Of a stretch of DNA of 64,000 nt, positions 54,257 to 62,788 are shown piece by piece. The notes under the pieces were generated by a model. The model had not been told where the DNA came from. It worked only from the letters and a program-made list of their open reading frames with translations, and searched no databases. Position 1 is the stretch's first letter; the number at the start of each line of letters is the position of its first letter. The stretch comes from an uncultured Lachnospiraceae bacterium (GTDB lineage Bacteria > Bacillota > Clostridia > Lachnospirales > Lachnospiraceae): positions 1-64,000 of the forward strand of contig CANQPM010000004.1 of assembly GCA_947625775.1 (NCBI GenBank), in the 5' to 3' direction. The translations under genes were made by a program, and so were the position numbers.

Positions 54257-54286
54257 TTTACCGAGGCGGCTAAAGACCTCGGTAAA
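54257..54286 (-). repeat. Perfect 10-bp-stem hairpin in the transfer operon
   Basis: tttaccgagg (54257-54266) is complementary to cctcggtaaa (54277-54286) with a 10-base loop. It lies between the DUF6100-like gene and the next gene downstream. There is no T-run directly after it, so an RNA-processing or stability role is more likely than termination. Confidence 0.6.
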
Positions 54287-54375
54287 TCAGGCAGGTTGCC
54301 GCAAAGAAAAAATGTTGTATATATGCGCTTTTTCTGCCGTATTTTCCATATCAGGGAAAAAGGGCCTGCAAAACC

Positions 54376-55038
54376 CTAAAAATCTGATATGGATTTCAGC
54401 TTGTTTTTCCGTTCCGTGAGCCAGTCTGCAAAGTGGTCTTTTCCCATGATATAGATATGGGTGCAGTCCCTATCCCCAAGTTCTGTTGTATTGTAGGCAT
54501 CACAGAGCAGTCCGCTGTCATCCACCATAACATGAAGAGCAATGGTGTCTAAAAGTTGTTTCTGCTGGAGGTTGTCATAATCCAAAAGGCACCAGTCAGG
54601 CATTTCGTGACTATACACATGGGAAATGCAGACCACGCATTCCCGGAAATGCGGCAGGGGCGTATGGGATGCATATTGTTCCAGGGCGGTATGGAGTGGG
54701 TCTAATAGGAACAGGCTGCTCTGTTTCGCTTTCTTTTTGGGCAGCAGACGGGGGAGCGTGATCTCCACAATGCCGTTTTCATAGAGAATGTCAATGCCGT
54801 GGACCTCCCCAGCCTGTAACAGATATTCCGTTTTTGAAATATCTGTGGTGGCATAGAGGAGATTCCTGAGCTGGCAGGCAATCTTTTCCGCCCGCAGCGC
54901 CGCCTCGGTTGACATTGTTTCATAGTTATCCGGATAGCGTTGAATATCGAGGGAATCCATGGCGCAGATATGGTTATTCAGCCGCATGAGGTTTTCCCTG
55001 ACATCCGCAATCCGGTGTGATATTAGTTTTCGGTCCAA
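54376..55038 (-). CDS. DUF6100-like conjugation-associated protein
   Basis: The 220-residue soluble protein resembles DUF6100 proteins of clostridial conjugative elements (helical N-terminus, then I-E-I-T-L-P-R-L-L-P-K-K and a W-L-T-E-R-K-N-K-L tail). Its function is unknown. Its start abuts the end of the DUF5697-like gene (stop 55039), so they are coupled. Confidence 0.55.
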   Translation of the reverse strand: MDRKLISHRIADVRENLMRLNNHICAMDSLDIQRYPDNYETMSTEAALRAEKIACQLRNLLYATTDISKTEYLLQAGEVHGIDILYENGIVEITLPRLLPKKKAKQSSLFLLDPLHTALEQYASHTPLPHFRECVVCISHVYSHEMPDWCLLDYDNLQQKQLLDTIALHVMVDDSGLLCDAYNTTELGDRDCTHIYIMGKDHFADWLTERKNKLKSISDF

Positions 55039-55575
55039 TTACAACCCTCCATTCGATTTCTGATAATAATGTATCTGTCCGTCTGTCCCCACGGTGCAGT
55101 AACCGGATACGTCAGGAAAGTCCAGTTCTGCAATCTGTGCAGGTTCATCCACCACCATAATGCGGCGGCTGTCATCCGTCCGGGTATGCTGCAGGACACT
55201 GGCGACCAGAGCTTCCTGTCCTATGGGAACAGGGATGATTTCATACAGTTCGCCTGCAGCAAAGAAAAGGATGGCGGAGGGGAATTCACTGCAGGAATGA
55301 TATTCCGCCCTGTCAAGGAAATCCAAAAGTACCCAGACCGCCTGCAGCAGTCCGGGATCCGGTGTCGGACTTTCGTGTCCGGCAGGGAAGTAGTTTCCCG
55401 TGTCCGTAGAAAAAATACGCCCCTGCTTTGTCAGGTGGGAGAGCAGGTTTTTAATCTTTTCAGCCTTGCCAAAGAAAAAGCGGAGGAGCTGTCCGCCTGT
55501 AATGCCCGGATACATGGATACCAGACGCAGCAGTTCCGCCGCTTCGTTTCCGTAAATGTATGCCCTTGTTTTCAA
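55039..55575 (-). CDS. DUF5697-like conjugation-associated protein
   Basis: The 178-residue protein has a winged-helix-like N-terminal half (L-L-R-L-V-S-M-Y-P-G-I-T-G-G-Q-L-L-R-F) and a C-terminal beta-rich domain, as in DUF5697 of mobile elements. AAGGAGGTGACC precedes its ATG. The short gap to virB4 (55576-55671) contains an attgcgt/acgcaat hairpin. Confidence 0.6.
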   Translation of the reverse strand: MKTRAYIYGNEAAELLRLVSMYPGITGGQLLRFFFGKAEKIKNLLSHLTKQGRIFSTDTGNYFPAGHESPTPDPGLLQAVWVLLDFLDRAEYHSCSEFPSAILFFAAGELYEIIPVPIGQEALVASVLQHTRTDDSRRIMVVDEPAQIAELDFPDVSGYCTVGTDGQIHYYQKSNGGL

Positions 55576-55671
55576 TTAGGTCACCTCCTTGTGTTGATTG
55601 CGTAATCTCTACGCAATCCAAACGTATTGCATAAAAAAATACGCGTTGTATGCGTAATCTGTGCGTATATA

Positions 55672-58600
55672 TTATCCGGTGGCTTCCTGTTCGCGCAGGC
55701 GGTTCACCAGATTTTTCAATTCACGCCGGTCTGTGGTTATCAGATCCTTTTCCAGAGGGCTTGCCTTAAATTCCACCATGATATTGTTGTTATTGGTGCT
55801 GATAAGTCCGCTGCCCCGCTCAAAGTGTGTTACTTCCATGATCTCGGCATCGGACAGGTGCAGGGTGTCCTGTACCCGCGCCGCCTCGTCATCCTCCAGG
55901 TTCAGGATGATCTTTGTCTTGGAATTGTTGATGATGCCTTTTCCGAACCGTCCCTCGTCCAGATTGAAAAAGTCGTTTAAGTCTTGGCTGGCACAGATGG
56001 CAGAGCCTCCGTAGCCCCGTATGGTCTTAAATATCTCCAGCACAAAATCCCCCGCCAGACGGGTGCCGGTAGTGCCTGCGCCGGATAAAAGCTGCCAGCA
56101 TTCGTCAATGAATATGGCTTTCTCCTCGGTCCGGTCTTCCTTTGCCCGGTCCCAGACAAAATCAAGGGCAACGAACATTCCCACCGTAAGCAGGTCACCC
56201 GTAAGGGAAGAAATGTCGAGCACGGTATATTTATTCTGCAAGGATACATTCGTCTGCTGGTTAAAAGTGCTTGCGGAGCCGTTTACAAGGCGGTTCAGGA
56301 TATTTGCCAGCCGTTTTGTCTGGGGGTCCTTTTTCAAAATCCCATAAAGGTCTCCAAGGACAGGCATCCTGCGGTACTGCCCCGGTGTTTCAGGGTCTTC
56401 CAGACTCTGGTTGTCGTGGGTGATCCCTTTTTCGTTGTAAGTGCGTATGAGGGCTTCATCAAGGAGCTGCCGTTCCTCATGGGTCATATCCGGGATCAGC
56501 AGGCTGAAAAAGATATGGAGCCGCTGGATTTTTGCCGCCAGCTCGGATAACTGGATGCCTGGCCCGTCTAACAGTTCATCTATGGTGTGGTCTACACGGC
56601 GGATCTCCATGACATTGATGCAGTGGGGGCTTGCAGGGGAAACCTGAATGAATTCCCCGCCCACGTTGGCACAGGCCCGGTGGAACTCATGCCCTTTTAA
56701 GGGGGCAATGATAAATATGGGAATCCCTTTCCGACGCATCCGGAGTGCCATAAGCTGCATGGTAAAAGTCTTTCCTGCGCCGCTGGTGCCTAAGATAGCC
56801 ATATTTGCATTCTTGTATATGGCGGAATCAAAGATGTCCACAATGATGAGGGAACTGTTATATTTGTTCACACCAAGCAGGATTCCGTTATCATCGCACA
56901 TTTCATAGCTGGTAAAGGGATAGCAGCTTGCGGCGCCGCCTGTCAGGAGATTCCGCCTGCTGCGCTTATAGAGCTTTTTCTCCATGGATACCAGCGGCAG
57001 GGAGGACAGGAAAGCTTGCTCTTCCCTGAAGTGGCAGGAGGATGCCTGCATATCCTGGGATAAAAGCAGTTTCTTCATCTCGTTCACTTTCCATTCAAGG
57101 TCTTCCACGCTTGCGGCGGTAATGGTAATCAGCAGGTTCAGGAAATAAAAGTCCTCATTGTCCGCCAGGCCCTCCTTTAAGAAATACCCGCTGCGGATAG
57201 CGCTGTCTATATCGTCAAAATCGGTGTTCGTGTCGCTGGTATCCTTGATCCTGGAGCGGTTGATGCGGAGCTGCTGTCCTACTTTCTGTATGATCCGCTC
57301 TTTCGGTTCCCGCGAGAGGAACATATCCATGTCAATGCCGTCACCGGCGTTTACCAGCAGGCTGAGCCATCCGGCGGGCACCTGCGTTTTATAGCCGTCA
57401 GAGGGTATCAGCAGGTAATCGTAATACAGCCCGTCAATGCAGAGGTAGCCGCCATGGGTAAAGTCAATGCTTGCAGGGGCGATAAATTCATTTGTGGGGA
57501 TGTGGTTCGCATCGGCAGTCCTGCCGGTGGCAGCATATTTTTCCACAATTTCCCTGGCACGCATTGGCAATGGCTTTACGGAGCTTTCGTTACGGCACAG
57601 CAGGCTGTAAAGTATCCCGATGGTATGTTCATCTTCCTGATCCGGAATGACAAGTTCATTGCCGCACTGTCTGAGATAGTTTGCCGCAGTGTGGACAGCT
57701 CCCTCCAGGGCGGTAACAGCCTCGTTTTCCTCGTCTGAGCGTTTGGTGCTGCTCCAGGGTTCATACTCGAAAATCAGGAAAAAACGTCTGGTTACTGCCT
57801 CCCTGGAGCTGATCTGCTGTACGAATTGCAGGTAATCTTCCTGCATGAGTCTGCATTGTTCGTTGGTTTCCTCTGACATTTCCCGCCGCACGGTATCCAG
57901 ATGGCGGTTGATGTCGGCACGCCTTGTCAATACCTTAAACTGCAGCTTTACGGGGCTTACCTTCAGGTAGGAGATAAAGGAATAGATGATGCTCCTCTGT
58001 TCATTCCCGCTGCGCAGCAGGAAGTTGATAGGTATGACTTCCACAATTTTTACAAAACGGTGGTCTTTGGTATAGATGATGCCGTTTGCAATCCTGGTGA
58101 TGGGCAGGTAATCAGCCACCGGATTTAAGTATTGGAACGCCGGTTCCGGGGAATGCAGGGGCAGACGGGTCTTTTCCCTTGCGTCTTTCAGGGGAGTGCC
58201 CCGTTTGCCGGAAGGCTGCTTTTTCCTGGCAGGGTGCAGCTTCTGGCGTATCTCGTAGCCCCTTACTTCATCAAACTCTGCCGGGAAATCGCCTTTTCCA
58301 CGGCGCTGCTGTTTTGTCTTCCGTGGTTTTGCCGTATGGTCTGCTGCCGGTTTTTCCACGGTCTTTTCACAGGTGGTTCCCTCTGTGCCAAGGACACGGC
58401 GGTTCTTCAGGTATTTCAAAAATATGAATAAAAAGGATGAAAGGCTTTCCCCTGAAATACCGATCAGTGCCACCAGTGCGGCAGGCAGTGCCGTAAGGCA
58501 CAGGATGACAATGCGGGCAGTCAGGCCAAGGGGCAGGCATAAAAGAACCGGCAGTCCGATGGCAGACGCCAGAATGCCGGCCTCGATCACATTTCTTGCC

Positions 58601-58683
58601 TTGAACAACCCGCCGAAAAAGGTTCCGGTATCTATAAAATTAGGTGGGATGATATAGGTATCGCGCTCACGTTGATGGTTCAT
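55672..58683 (-). CDS. PrgI-VirB4 fusion, transfer ATPase
   Basis: The 1,003-residue protein joins an N-terminal PrgI-like membrane module (about 15-95, two hydrophobic helices) to a VirB4 ATPase. The linker (about 100-170) is basic and low-complexity. Walker A is G-T-S-G-A-G-K-T near residue 632 and Walker B A-I-F-I-D-E-C-W near 860. It energises the type IV secretion channel. ATG 58683 is supported by the N-terminal homology. Confidence 0.93.
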   Translation of the reverse strand: MNHQRERDTYIIPPNFIDTGTFFGGLFKARNVIEAGILASAIGLPVLLCLPLGLTARIVILCLTALPAALVALIGISGESLSSFLFIFLKYLKNRRVLGTEGTTCEKTVEKPAADHTAKPRKTKQQRRGKGDFPAEFDEVRGYEIRQKLHPARKKQPSGKRGTPLKDAREKTRLPLHSPEPAFQYLNPVADYLPITRIANGIIYTKDHRFVKIVEVIPINFLLRSGNEQRSIIYSFISYLKVSPVKLQFKVLTRRADINRHLDTVRREMSEETNEQCRLMQEDYLQFVQQISSREAVTRRFFLIFEYEPWSSTKRSDEENEAVTALEGAVHTAANYLRQCGNELVIPDQEDEHTIGILYSLLCRNESSVKPLPMRAREIVEKYAATGRTADANHIPTNEFIAPASIDFTHGGYLCIDGLYYDYLLIPSDGYKTQVPAGWLSLLVNAGDGIDMDMFLSREPKERIIQKVGQQLRINRSRIKDTSDTNTDFDDIDSAIRSGYFLKEGLADNEDFYFLNLLITITAASVEDLEWKVNEMKKLLLSQDMQASSCHFREEQAFLSSLPLVSMEKKLYKRSRRNLLTGGAASCYPFTSYEMCDDNGILLGVNKYNSSLIIVDIFDSAIYKNANMAILGTSGAGKTFTMQLMALRMRRKGIPIFIIAPLKGHEFHRACANVGGEFIQVSPASPHCINVMEIRRVDHTIDELLDGPGIQLSELAAKIQRLHIFFSLLIPDMTHEERQLLDEALIRTYNEKGITHDNQSLEDPETPGQYRRMPVLGDLYGILKKDPQTKRLANILNRLVNGSASTFNQQTNVSLQNKYTVLDISSLTGDLLTVGMFVALDFVWDRAKEDRTEEKAIFIDECWQLLSGAGTTGTRLAGDFVLEIFKTIRGYGGSAICASQDLNDFFNLDEGRFGKGIINNSKTKIILNLEDDEAARVQDTLHLSDAEIMEVTHFERGSGLISTNNNNIMVEFKASPLEKDLITTDRRELKNLVNRLREQEATG

Positions 58684-58714
58684 GGATAAAATAACCTCGC
58701 TTTCATTGCAATTT

Positions 58715-58734
58715 TATACTGCACATGCAGTATA
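58715..58734. promoter_or_regulatory. Perfect palindrome upstream of virB4
   Basis: TATACTGCA-CA-TGCAGTATA (58715-58734) lies 32 bp upstream of the virB4 start, between it and the C39 peptidase gene. It could be an operator or a short RNA hairpin. Confidence 0.5.
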
Positions 58735-58748
58735 GCTGTGGTGCGTCA

Positions 58749-60128
58749 TCAGCCGATAATCCAGAAAGGACCTCCGGCGGCGGCACCACGGCTTGCCTCC
58801 CTTAAAATCAGGGATAAATCCCAGAGCTGTCCGCTCCTGCTATAGCTGGCGGGGTCAGCCACCAGTATCTTCCCGTTCTGGATACCCCGCAGCACGATAA
58901 AATGTCCTGACTTTGTAAAATGCCCCCTGGACATGATCGCCACGACCAGCTTGCCATCTGCCAGAGCATCCAGAATCCTTTGCGGTTCTGAAACGGAACA
59001 GCCGGACACGTTCAATCCCCAGTTCCTTGCGGCGGCAGGGATCAGCGCATGGTAAGAGCCGCTGTCCTTGCACCAGTAGCCGTTCCGATAAGACCATTCC
59101 GCCATAGCTACAGGGTCAACAGTCTGCCCTGAGAGGGAGGATACGATGATTGCCATGGACGTTGGGCCACATCCGTGGCTCCCGATATGGTCGGTGCCGT
59201 AGGGTTTGCCCGCATAACGCTCATCCAACTGGTTATAATAGACCACTTCTGTCACGCCGTCTGTAAAGCGAACATCACCCAGGGAGAGAATGGAGTTTCC
59301 ATCCCATTCTGTAAGCCCCTGCATCATGCCGTCTTCCAGAAAAAGGCTCAGGTTTTGGGCGTAGGCATCCGCAAGGGCTGCCTGTTCCTCATTTAACATA
59401 AAGACCTGCTCCGAGAAATAGGTTTCCCCATTATAGACAAGGGTGTATACCCTCCATTTTTCTGTGACGGACACTTCTTTCCCGGTAGCCGGGTCGGTTT
59501 TGATCATTGTCCGTGATTCTTCCGTCTGGGTGTAGGAGTACAGGCGGCTCTGGCCGGTGCGCAGTATGCCTGCCATATCGGAAATGGAAATGCTGGCGTA
59601 ATCCTCGTTTTTGTAGGCGCAGTACATGGCAATGAACTGGTTGACATTATAAAGAGGATGGTCTGCATAAGGGTTGACGACCTCCATTTCATCGGCATCT
59701 GAGGCCGCAAAGTCCGTTTCTATCTGTTTCATGGTATCCTCCAGCCCTCCAGCCATGATCTCGTCTATGATGGAGGTGATCTCTGTCACATTTTCAACAA
59801 TGGCTGTGTTGTTGTTCAGAATTGGTATATCGAATGTAGCCGTGGAAGAAAAGGCATTCAGTAGTCCGCCAAAGATTACCGCCGGGAGGGATACTACGAA
59901 TACAACAGGAATCAGCAGCAGGGCAATGATTGCGATTATGATTTTGCCGACCAGCCTGCGGTTTTCCCAGACGGCGCCGGCAACAGCACCATAAGGCCCC
60001 CCTGCAGCAGCGCCTTTGGCAGCTCCCGATACGGTTTTGCCTGTTTTTATGGCACCGTGTACCATGTGTGCGGCAGTCCGCCCCGTTTCAAGGGTTTCGG
60101 ACAGGCCGCTTTTCTGTTCGTTTTCCAT
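58749..60128 (-). CDS. Membrane-anchored C39-type peptidase of the transfer system
   Basis: The 459-residue protein has a Gly-rich N-terminus, one membrane helix (about 58-85) and an outside domain ending in a papain-like C39 peptidase: Cys in S-H-G-C-G-P-T-S-M (about 318), His in S-G-H-F-I-V-L-R-G (about 416) and Asp in V-A-D-P-A-S. In Gram-positive conjugation such enzymes open the cell wall or process components. ATG 60128 is preceded by GGAAAGGA. Confidence 0.8.
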   Translation of the reverse strand: MENEQKSGLSETLETGRTAAHMVHGAIKTGKTVSGAAKGAAAGGPYGAVAGAVWENRRLVGKIIIAIIALLLIPVVFVVSLPAVIFGGLLNAFSSTATFDIPILNNNTAIVENVTEITSIIDEIMAGGLEDTMKQIETDFAASDADEMEVVNPYADHPLYNVNQFIAMYCAYKNEDYASISISDMAGILRTGQSRLYSYTQTEESRTMIKTDPATGKEVSVTEKWRVYTLVYNGETYFSEQVFMLNEEQAALADAYAQNLSLFLEDGMMQGLTEWDGNSILSLGDVRFTDGVTEVVYYNQLDERYAGKPYGTDHIGSHGCGPTSMAIIVSSLSGQTVDPVAMAEWSYRNGYWCKDSGSYHALIPAAARNWGLNVSGCSVSEPQRILDALADGKLVVAIMSRGHFTKSGHFIVLRGIQNGKILVADPASYSRSGQLWDLSLILREASRGAAAGGPFWIIG

Positions 60129-60151
60129 AATGATTATCCTTTCCTATACCT

Positions 60152-60205
60152 GCAAACTTTGGGCCGCAGGCACAAATTTGTGTGTGAAAAATTTATTTTT
60201 CACAC
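60152..60205 (-). repeat. Double hairpin, copy 2
   Basis: caaa.ttg/caaa.tttg (60152-60180) and gtgtgaaaa/ttttcacac (60182-60205) repeat the structure found at 51054-51106. The second hairpin overlaps the stop codon of the gene at 60200. Confidence 0.65.
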
Positions 60206-61165
60206 TCGCTCCCTTCTCTTTGGCGGCTGTGGCAGTTTCTTTACAATGGACTCTTTGTAGGCGATAGAGCCGTCAGGAGCCATGTAAGGAGTCTTGTCCA
60301 CGGCATCCTGTGCGTACTGCTTGTACCAGGAACTGCCGTCTGCCGCCTGTACGGTGGTATAATTGCCTTCTGGGGCGGCATACTGGGCAGCATGGTACAT
60401 ACCAAAGGCGATCCCCTGGGGATGCTCCTCTGAGGTTTCCGTACCGGTGATGCGCCCGCCGCCAATCTCCACATCCGAAAAGCTGGGAACCTGCAGGGCA
60501 TTTTCACCCAGAGCGGCATACCCAAGGTAGGACTGGAGCGCTTGGGATGCCTCCAGCCCGCTCATAAAGCCGAGTTCCGCAAGGTTTCCCGTAGCCACGG
60601 TTCCTATGACGTTGTTGGCAAAATTACCACCTTTGCTGACAGAGGAAGCATAGATGTGGCTCCCAATCCCACCGCCGGACTTTCCGGAAGAGTGGCTGAC
60701 ATTGGTTTTTGACGAGGCAGTTGCCGACTTTACGGCACTGTTTGTAATGCGGCTGCCCACGATACCGGCAAGACCGCCGGACATAAATCCTTTGGAACCT
60801 GTGTTAGTATGGGAGGAAACCTTGCTGTGCCCACCGCCGAAATAATGGCTGGAGAAGTTTTTCAACCCGCCTACACCTCTGGCGGCGATCATGGCCTCCG
60901 CCAGCATGGAGCTGCCCGTATGCCCCACGTTGATACCGAGACTCGACATAAAGGAGTCTATTTTCTGGGATACCTTCAGGAATGCAATGGCACAGAGAAA
61001 CCAGATCAGGACATTACCGGATGCGGTTTCCTTGCCTATGGTATTTATCTGGTTCTGTATCTCACTTTCCGTCATGGCAAAAACGGGCTGGCTGAAAGCG
61101 AAACAGAAGACCGCAGCCATGCAGACGGAAAGCATAATCTGCTTGAATCGTTTTGTTTTTTGCAT
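60200..61165 (-). CDS. Secreted or membrane conjugation protein (Gly/Ser-rich)
   Basis: The ~321-residue protein has a cleavable-looking signal (K-R-F-K-Q-I-M-L-S-V-C-M-A-A-V ... A-M-T), a second hydrophobic segment (N-V-L-I-W-F-L-C-A-I-A-F-L, about 50-62) and a long Gly/Ser-rich region (about 95-200), the plan of conjugal TrbL/VirB6-neighbour proteins. ATG 61165 is preferred over the upstream frame start at 61201 because TTGGAG precedes it. Function is inferred from position only. Confidence 0.65.
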   Translation of the reverse strand: MQKTKRFKQIMLSVCMAAVFCFAFSQPVFAMTESEIQNQINTIGKETASGNVLIWFLCAIAFLKVSQKIDSFMSSLGINVGHTGSSMLAEAMIAARGVGGLKNFSSHYFGGGHSKVSSHTNTGSKGFMSGGLAGIVGSRITNSAVKSATASSKTNVSHSSGKSGGGIGSHIYASSVSKGGNFANNVIGTVATGNLAELGFMSGLEASQALQSYLGYAALGENALQVPSFSDVEIGGGRITGTETSEEHPQGIAFGMYHAAQYAAPEGNYTTVQAADGSSWYKQYAQDAVDKTPYMAPDGSIAYKESIVKKLPQPPKRRERV

Positions 61166-61267
61166 AAATACTCCAATCCGTGCGCTGTGGCGCACCATCA
61201 TACACCGGAACTTATTCCGTTGTCATAAATCAATCGTTGAATACACATATCTGGTGGGCAGCACCTC

Positions 61268-61978
61268 TTACAGGGAGAGAGGATTAGCTAAAAAGGCTCC
61301 CACCATTGACGTAAACAGCCGCAGGCACCAGGCATTCATAATCAGCAGAAAGACCTGACCGCCGAACATCCTGCACCATGATCTGAAAATATTGGAGGTG
61401 GTCTGGGAGGCGCCCATGGAAAAGGCAATCGGTGCAGTGTAAACCAGCACTCCCAGCAGTACATACCTTTCAGCAGCCTCAAAGAGCAGTTTCAGGTAGT
61501 TCCATGCCAGTATCAGCACAAGAACCAGTGCAATCAGGGCAACGGCACCATTGGCGCAGACACCTATGATCGTCAGCAGGACAGAATTGAAGCTGGCAAA
61601 GTTCAATGCCGGCAGTTCGGAGTCCATGATCCAGTGGTAGGGGGTGCCCCCAATGGCGAGCACCGTGTTGATGATGTCATCGGAAAAGTACGCAAGCAGG
61701 ATGAAGAGCAGGGAGCGGATACTGAGCTTTACTGGGTCTTCCGCCTCAACACCTGCGCCTAGACCGAAGTTTTTGAACAACTGCCATATCCAGTTCAAAA
61801 GGATTAGGCCAATGGCGAGCGCAACAAAAATCTTGTACATGGTCTCTGCTGCAGGGAAATATCGCAGGAAAACAGTCATGTCACAGCCAAGAGCGCCCAA
61901 AACAGAAGTAGATACCAAATCAAGGCCATGCATTACCTGTTCTGCAATCCATTCCACAATACCGTCTAATATACCCAC
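61268..61978 (-). CDS. VirB6/TrbL-like conjugal membrane protein
   Basis: The 236-residue protein has about five membrane helices (around 45-65, 90-110, 132-160, 167-185, 205-225), with the L-L-F-E-A-A-E-R-Y-V-L-L-G-V-L-V-Y motif typical of Firmicutes VirB6-like channel proteins. It follows the pilin-like gene by 30 bases. AGGAGTG lies before ATG 61978. Confidence 0.75.
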   Translation of the reverse strand: MGILDGIVEWIAEQVMHGLDLVSTSVLGALGCDMTVFLRYFPAAETMYKIFVALAIGLILLNWIWQLFKNFGLGAGVEAEDPVKLSIRSLLFILLAYFSDDIINTVLAIGGTPYHWIMDSELPALNFASFNSVLLTIIGVCANGAVALIALVLVLILAWNYLKLLFEAAERYVLLGVLVYTAPIAFSMGASQTTSNIFRSWCRMFGGQVFLLIMNAWCLRLFTSMVGAFLANPLSL

Positions 61979-62008
61979 ACAATCACTCCTTTCTCAGACT
62001 TTTTAAGG

Positions 62009-62413
62009 TCAGGGTGTCGGTGTCCATTTGCCGCCTGAAAAGAACGGTGTGACATAAGCCATGATGAATCCAAGTCCGTTCAGGATTGCCCAGGTGATGC
62101 AGATACGCTTCAGCCAGGCGCGGCTTTCGTCAACCGTCCTGCCGCTGCGGGAAAAATTCATCATCAAAAGGGCGACGGAGGCGGTGACAATCGCTGCCAC
62201 AGTGGAAATCAGGACGATCTGGTTATATACATCCTTCATAATCTCATTGGCCTTCGTCCATACATCCGTAGCAGCATGAGCAGGCGGGCAGTACGCAAGG
62301 AGCATGATCGCGGTCAGGACTGCGCAGTAGGCAGCCTTTCCGAAAGGAAAACGGCGGCGCTTTTTCAAAGCCTTACCGCCGTCAGGGTTGTGGGAAACAT
62401 TCATTTTTTTCAA
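62009..62413 (-). CDS. DUF3852/VirB2-like small membrane protein (pilin-like)
   Basis: The 134-residue protein has a basic start, a signal-like helix (about 27-48) ending A-H-A-A-T-D-V-W, and two further hydrophobic helices (about 67-87 and 108-124), the VirB2 plan. It is the first gene of the transfer operon, with an AGGAGG site before ATG 62413. Confidence 0.7.
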   Translation of the reverse strand: MKKMNVSHNPDGGKALKKRRRFPFGKAAYCAVLTAIMLLAYCPPAHAATDVWTKANEIMKDVYNQIVLISTVAAIVTASVALLMMNFSRSGRTVDESRAWLKRICITWAILNGLGFIMAYVTPFFSGGKWTPTP

Positions 62414-62451
62414 TTTTTTGACCTCCTGTAATTAGTTTTTAAAAAAAACCG

Positions 62452-62529
62452 CATCCGTGGGGACAGATGTGGCAATGTCCGGCACAGAGCCGGAGGGCAT
62501 AAAAAAACACCAGCCGGAAAGGGTGGTGT
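62452..62529 (-). terminator. Three-hairpin attenuator-like leader of the transfer operon
   Basis: On the minus strand, in order of transcription: acacca/tggtgt with inner CC/GG (62507-62529) followed by T7; ccggc/gccgg (62479-62493); then catctgt/acggatg (62452-62469) followed by T8. Two of the three have full T-runs, so most transcripts should stop before the pilin gene unless antiterminated. No protein-coding gene is seen in 62414-62745. Confidence 0.7.
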
Positions 62530-62609
62530 AACGGCCCAAAATGGTTTTGGGTGCATTTTTGAGCATATTCAGTTTAACATACCCGTATTTGCGCGAAAAG
62601 AGCAAAACT

Positions 62610-62650
62610 GTGCCAATTTCGTGCGGAAGTGTGCCAATTATGTGCCAGAT
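62610..62650 (-). promoter_or_regulatory. Four phased GTGC repeats upstream of the transfer operon (putative operator)
   Basis: GTGCCAATT at 62610, GTGCGGAAG at 62621, GTGCCAATT at 62631 and GTGCCAGAT at 62642 are spaced 11, 10 and 11 bp, one helical turn apart. They lie between the divergent AAA promoter and the transfer leader. A weak minus-strand promoter (TTGCTC ... TATGTT) could start just inside. Confidence 0.6.
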
Positions 62651-62722
62651 AGGAAAGAAATTATGGTAATGACGAAGATGAGCAAAAAACAACAGAAAAT
62701 GTGGAGAAAAACATGCATTTGA

Positions 62723-62751
62723 TTGACGGTACGGCATAAAAATAGTATGAT
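62723..62751 (+). promoter_or_regulatory. Predicted sigma-A promoter of the AAA/S8 pair
   Basis: TTGACG (62723-62728) and TATGAT (62746-62751) are separated by 17 bp, 38 bp before the AAA gene's ATG. Confidence 0.7.
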
Positions 62752-62788
62752 ATAAGTTAAAGAAGTATGATTATGGGAGGTGGATGGA

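Noticed and set aside
62605-62650. Sigma-54 promoter (TGGCAC with downstream GC) on the minus strand
   Set aside because: The GG-to-GC spacing is one base short of the required distance in both candidate copies, and the word is part of the four-copy phased repeat.
62432-62737. 101-residue minus-strand ORF
   Set aside because: It covers the hairpin leader and operator repeats, has no ribosome-binding site and no protein-like composition.
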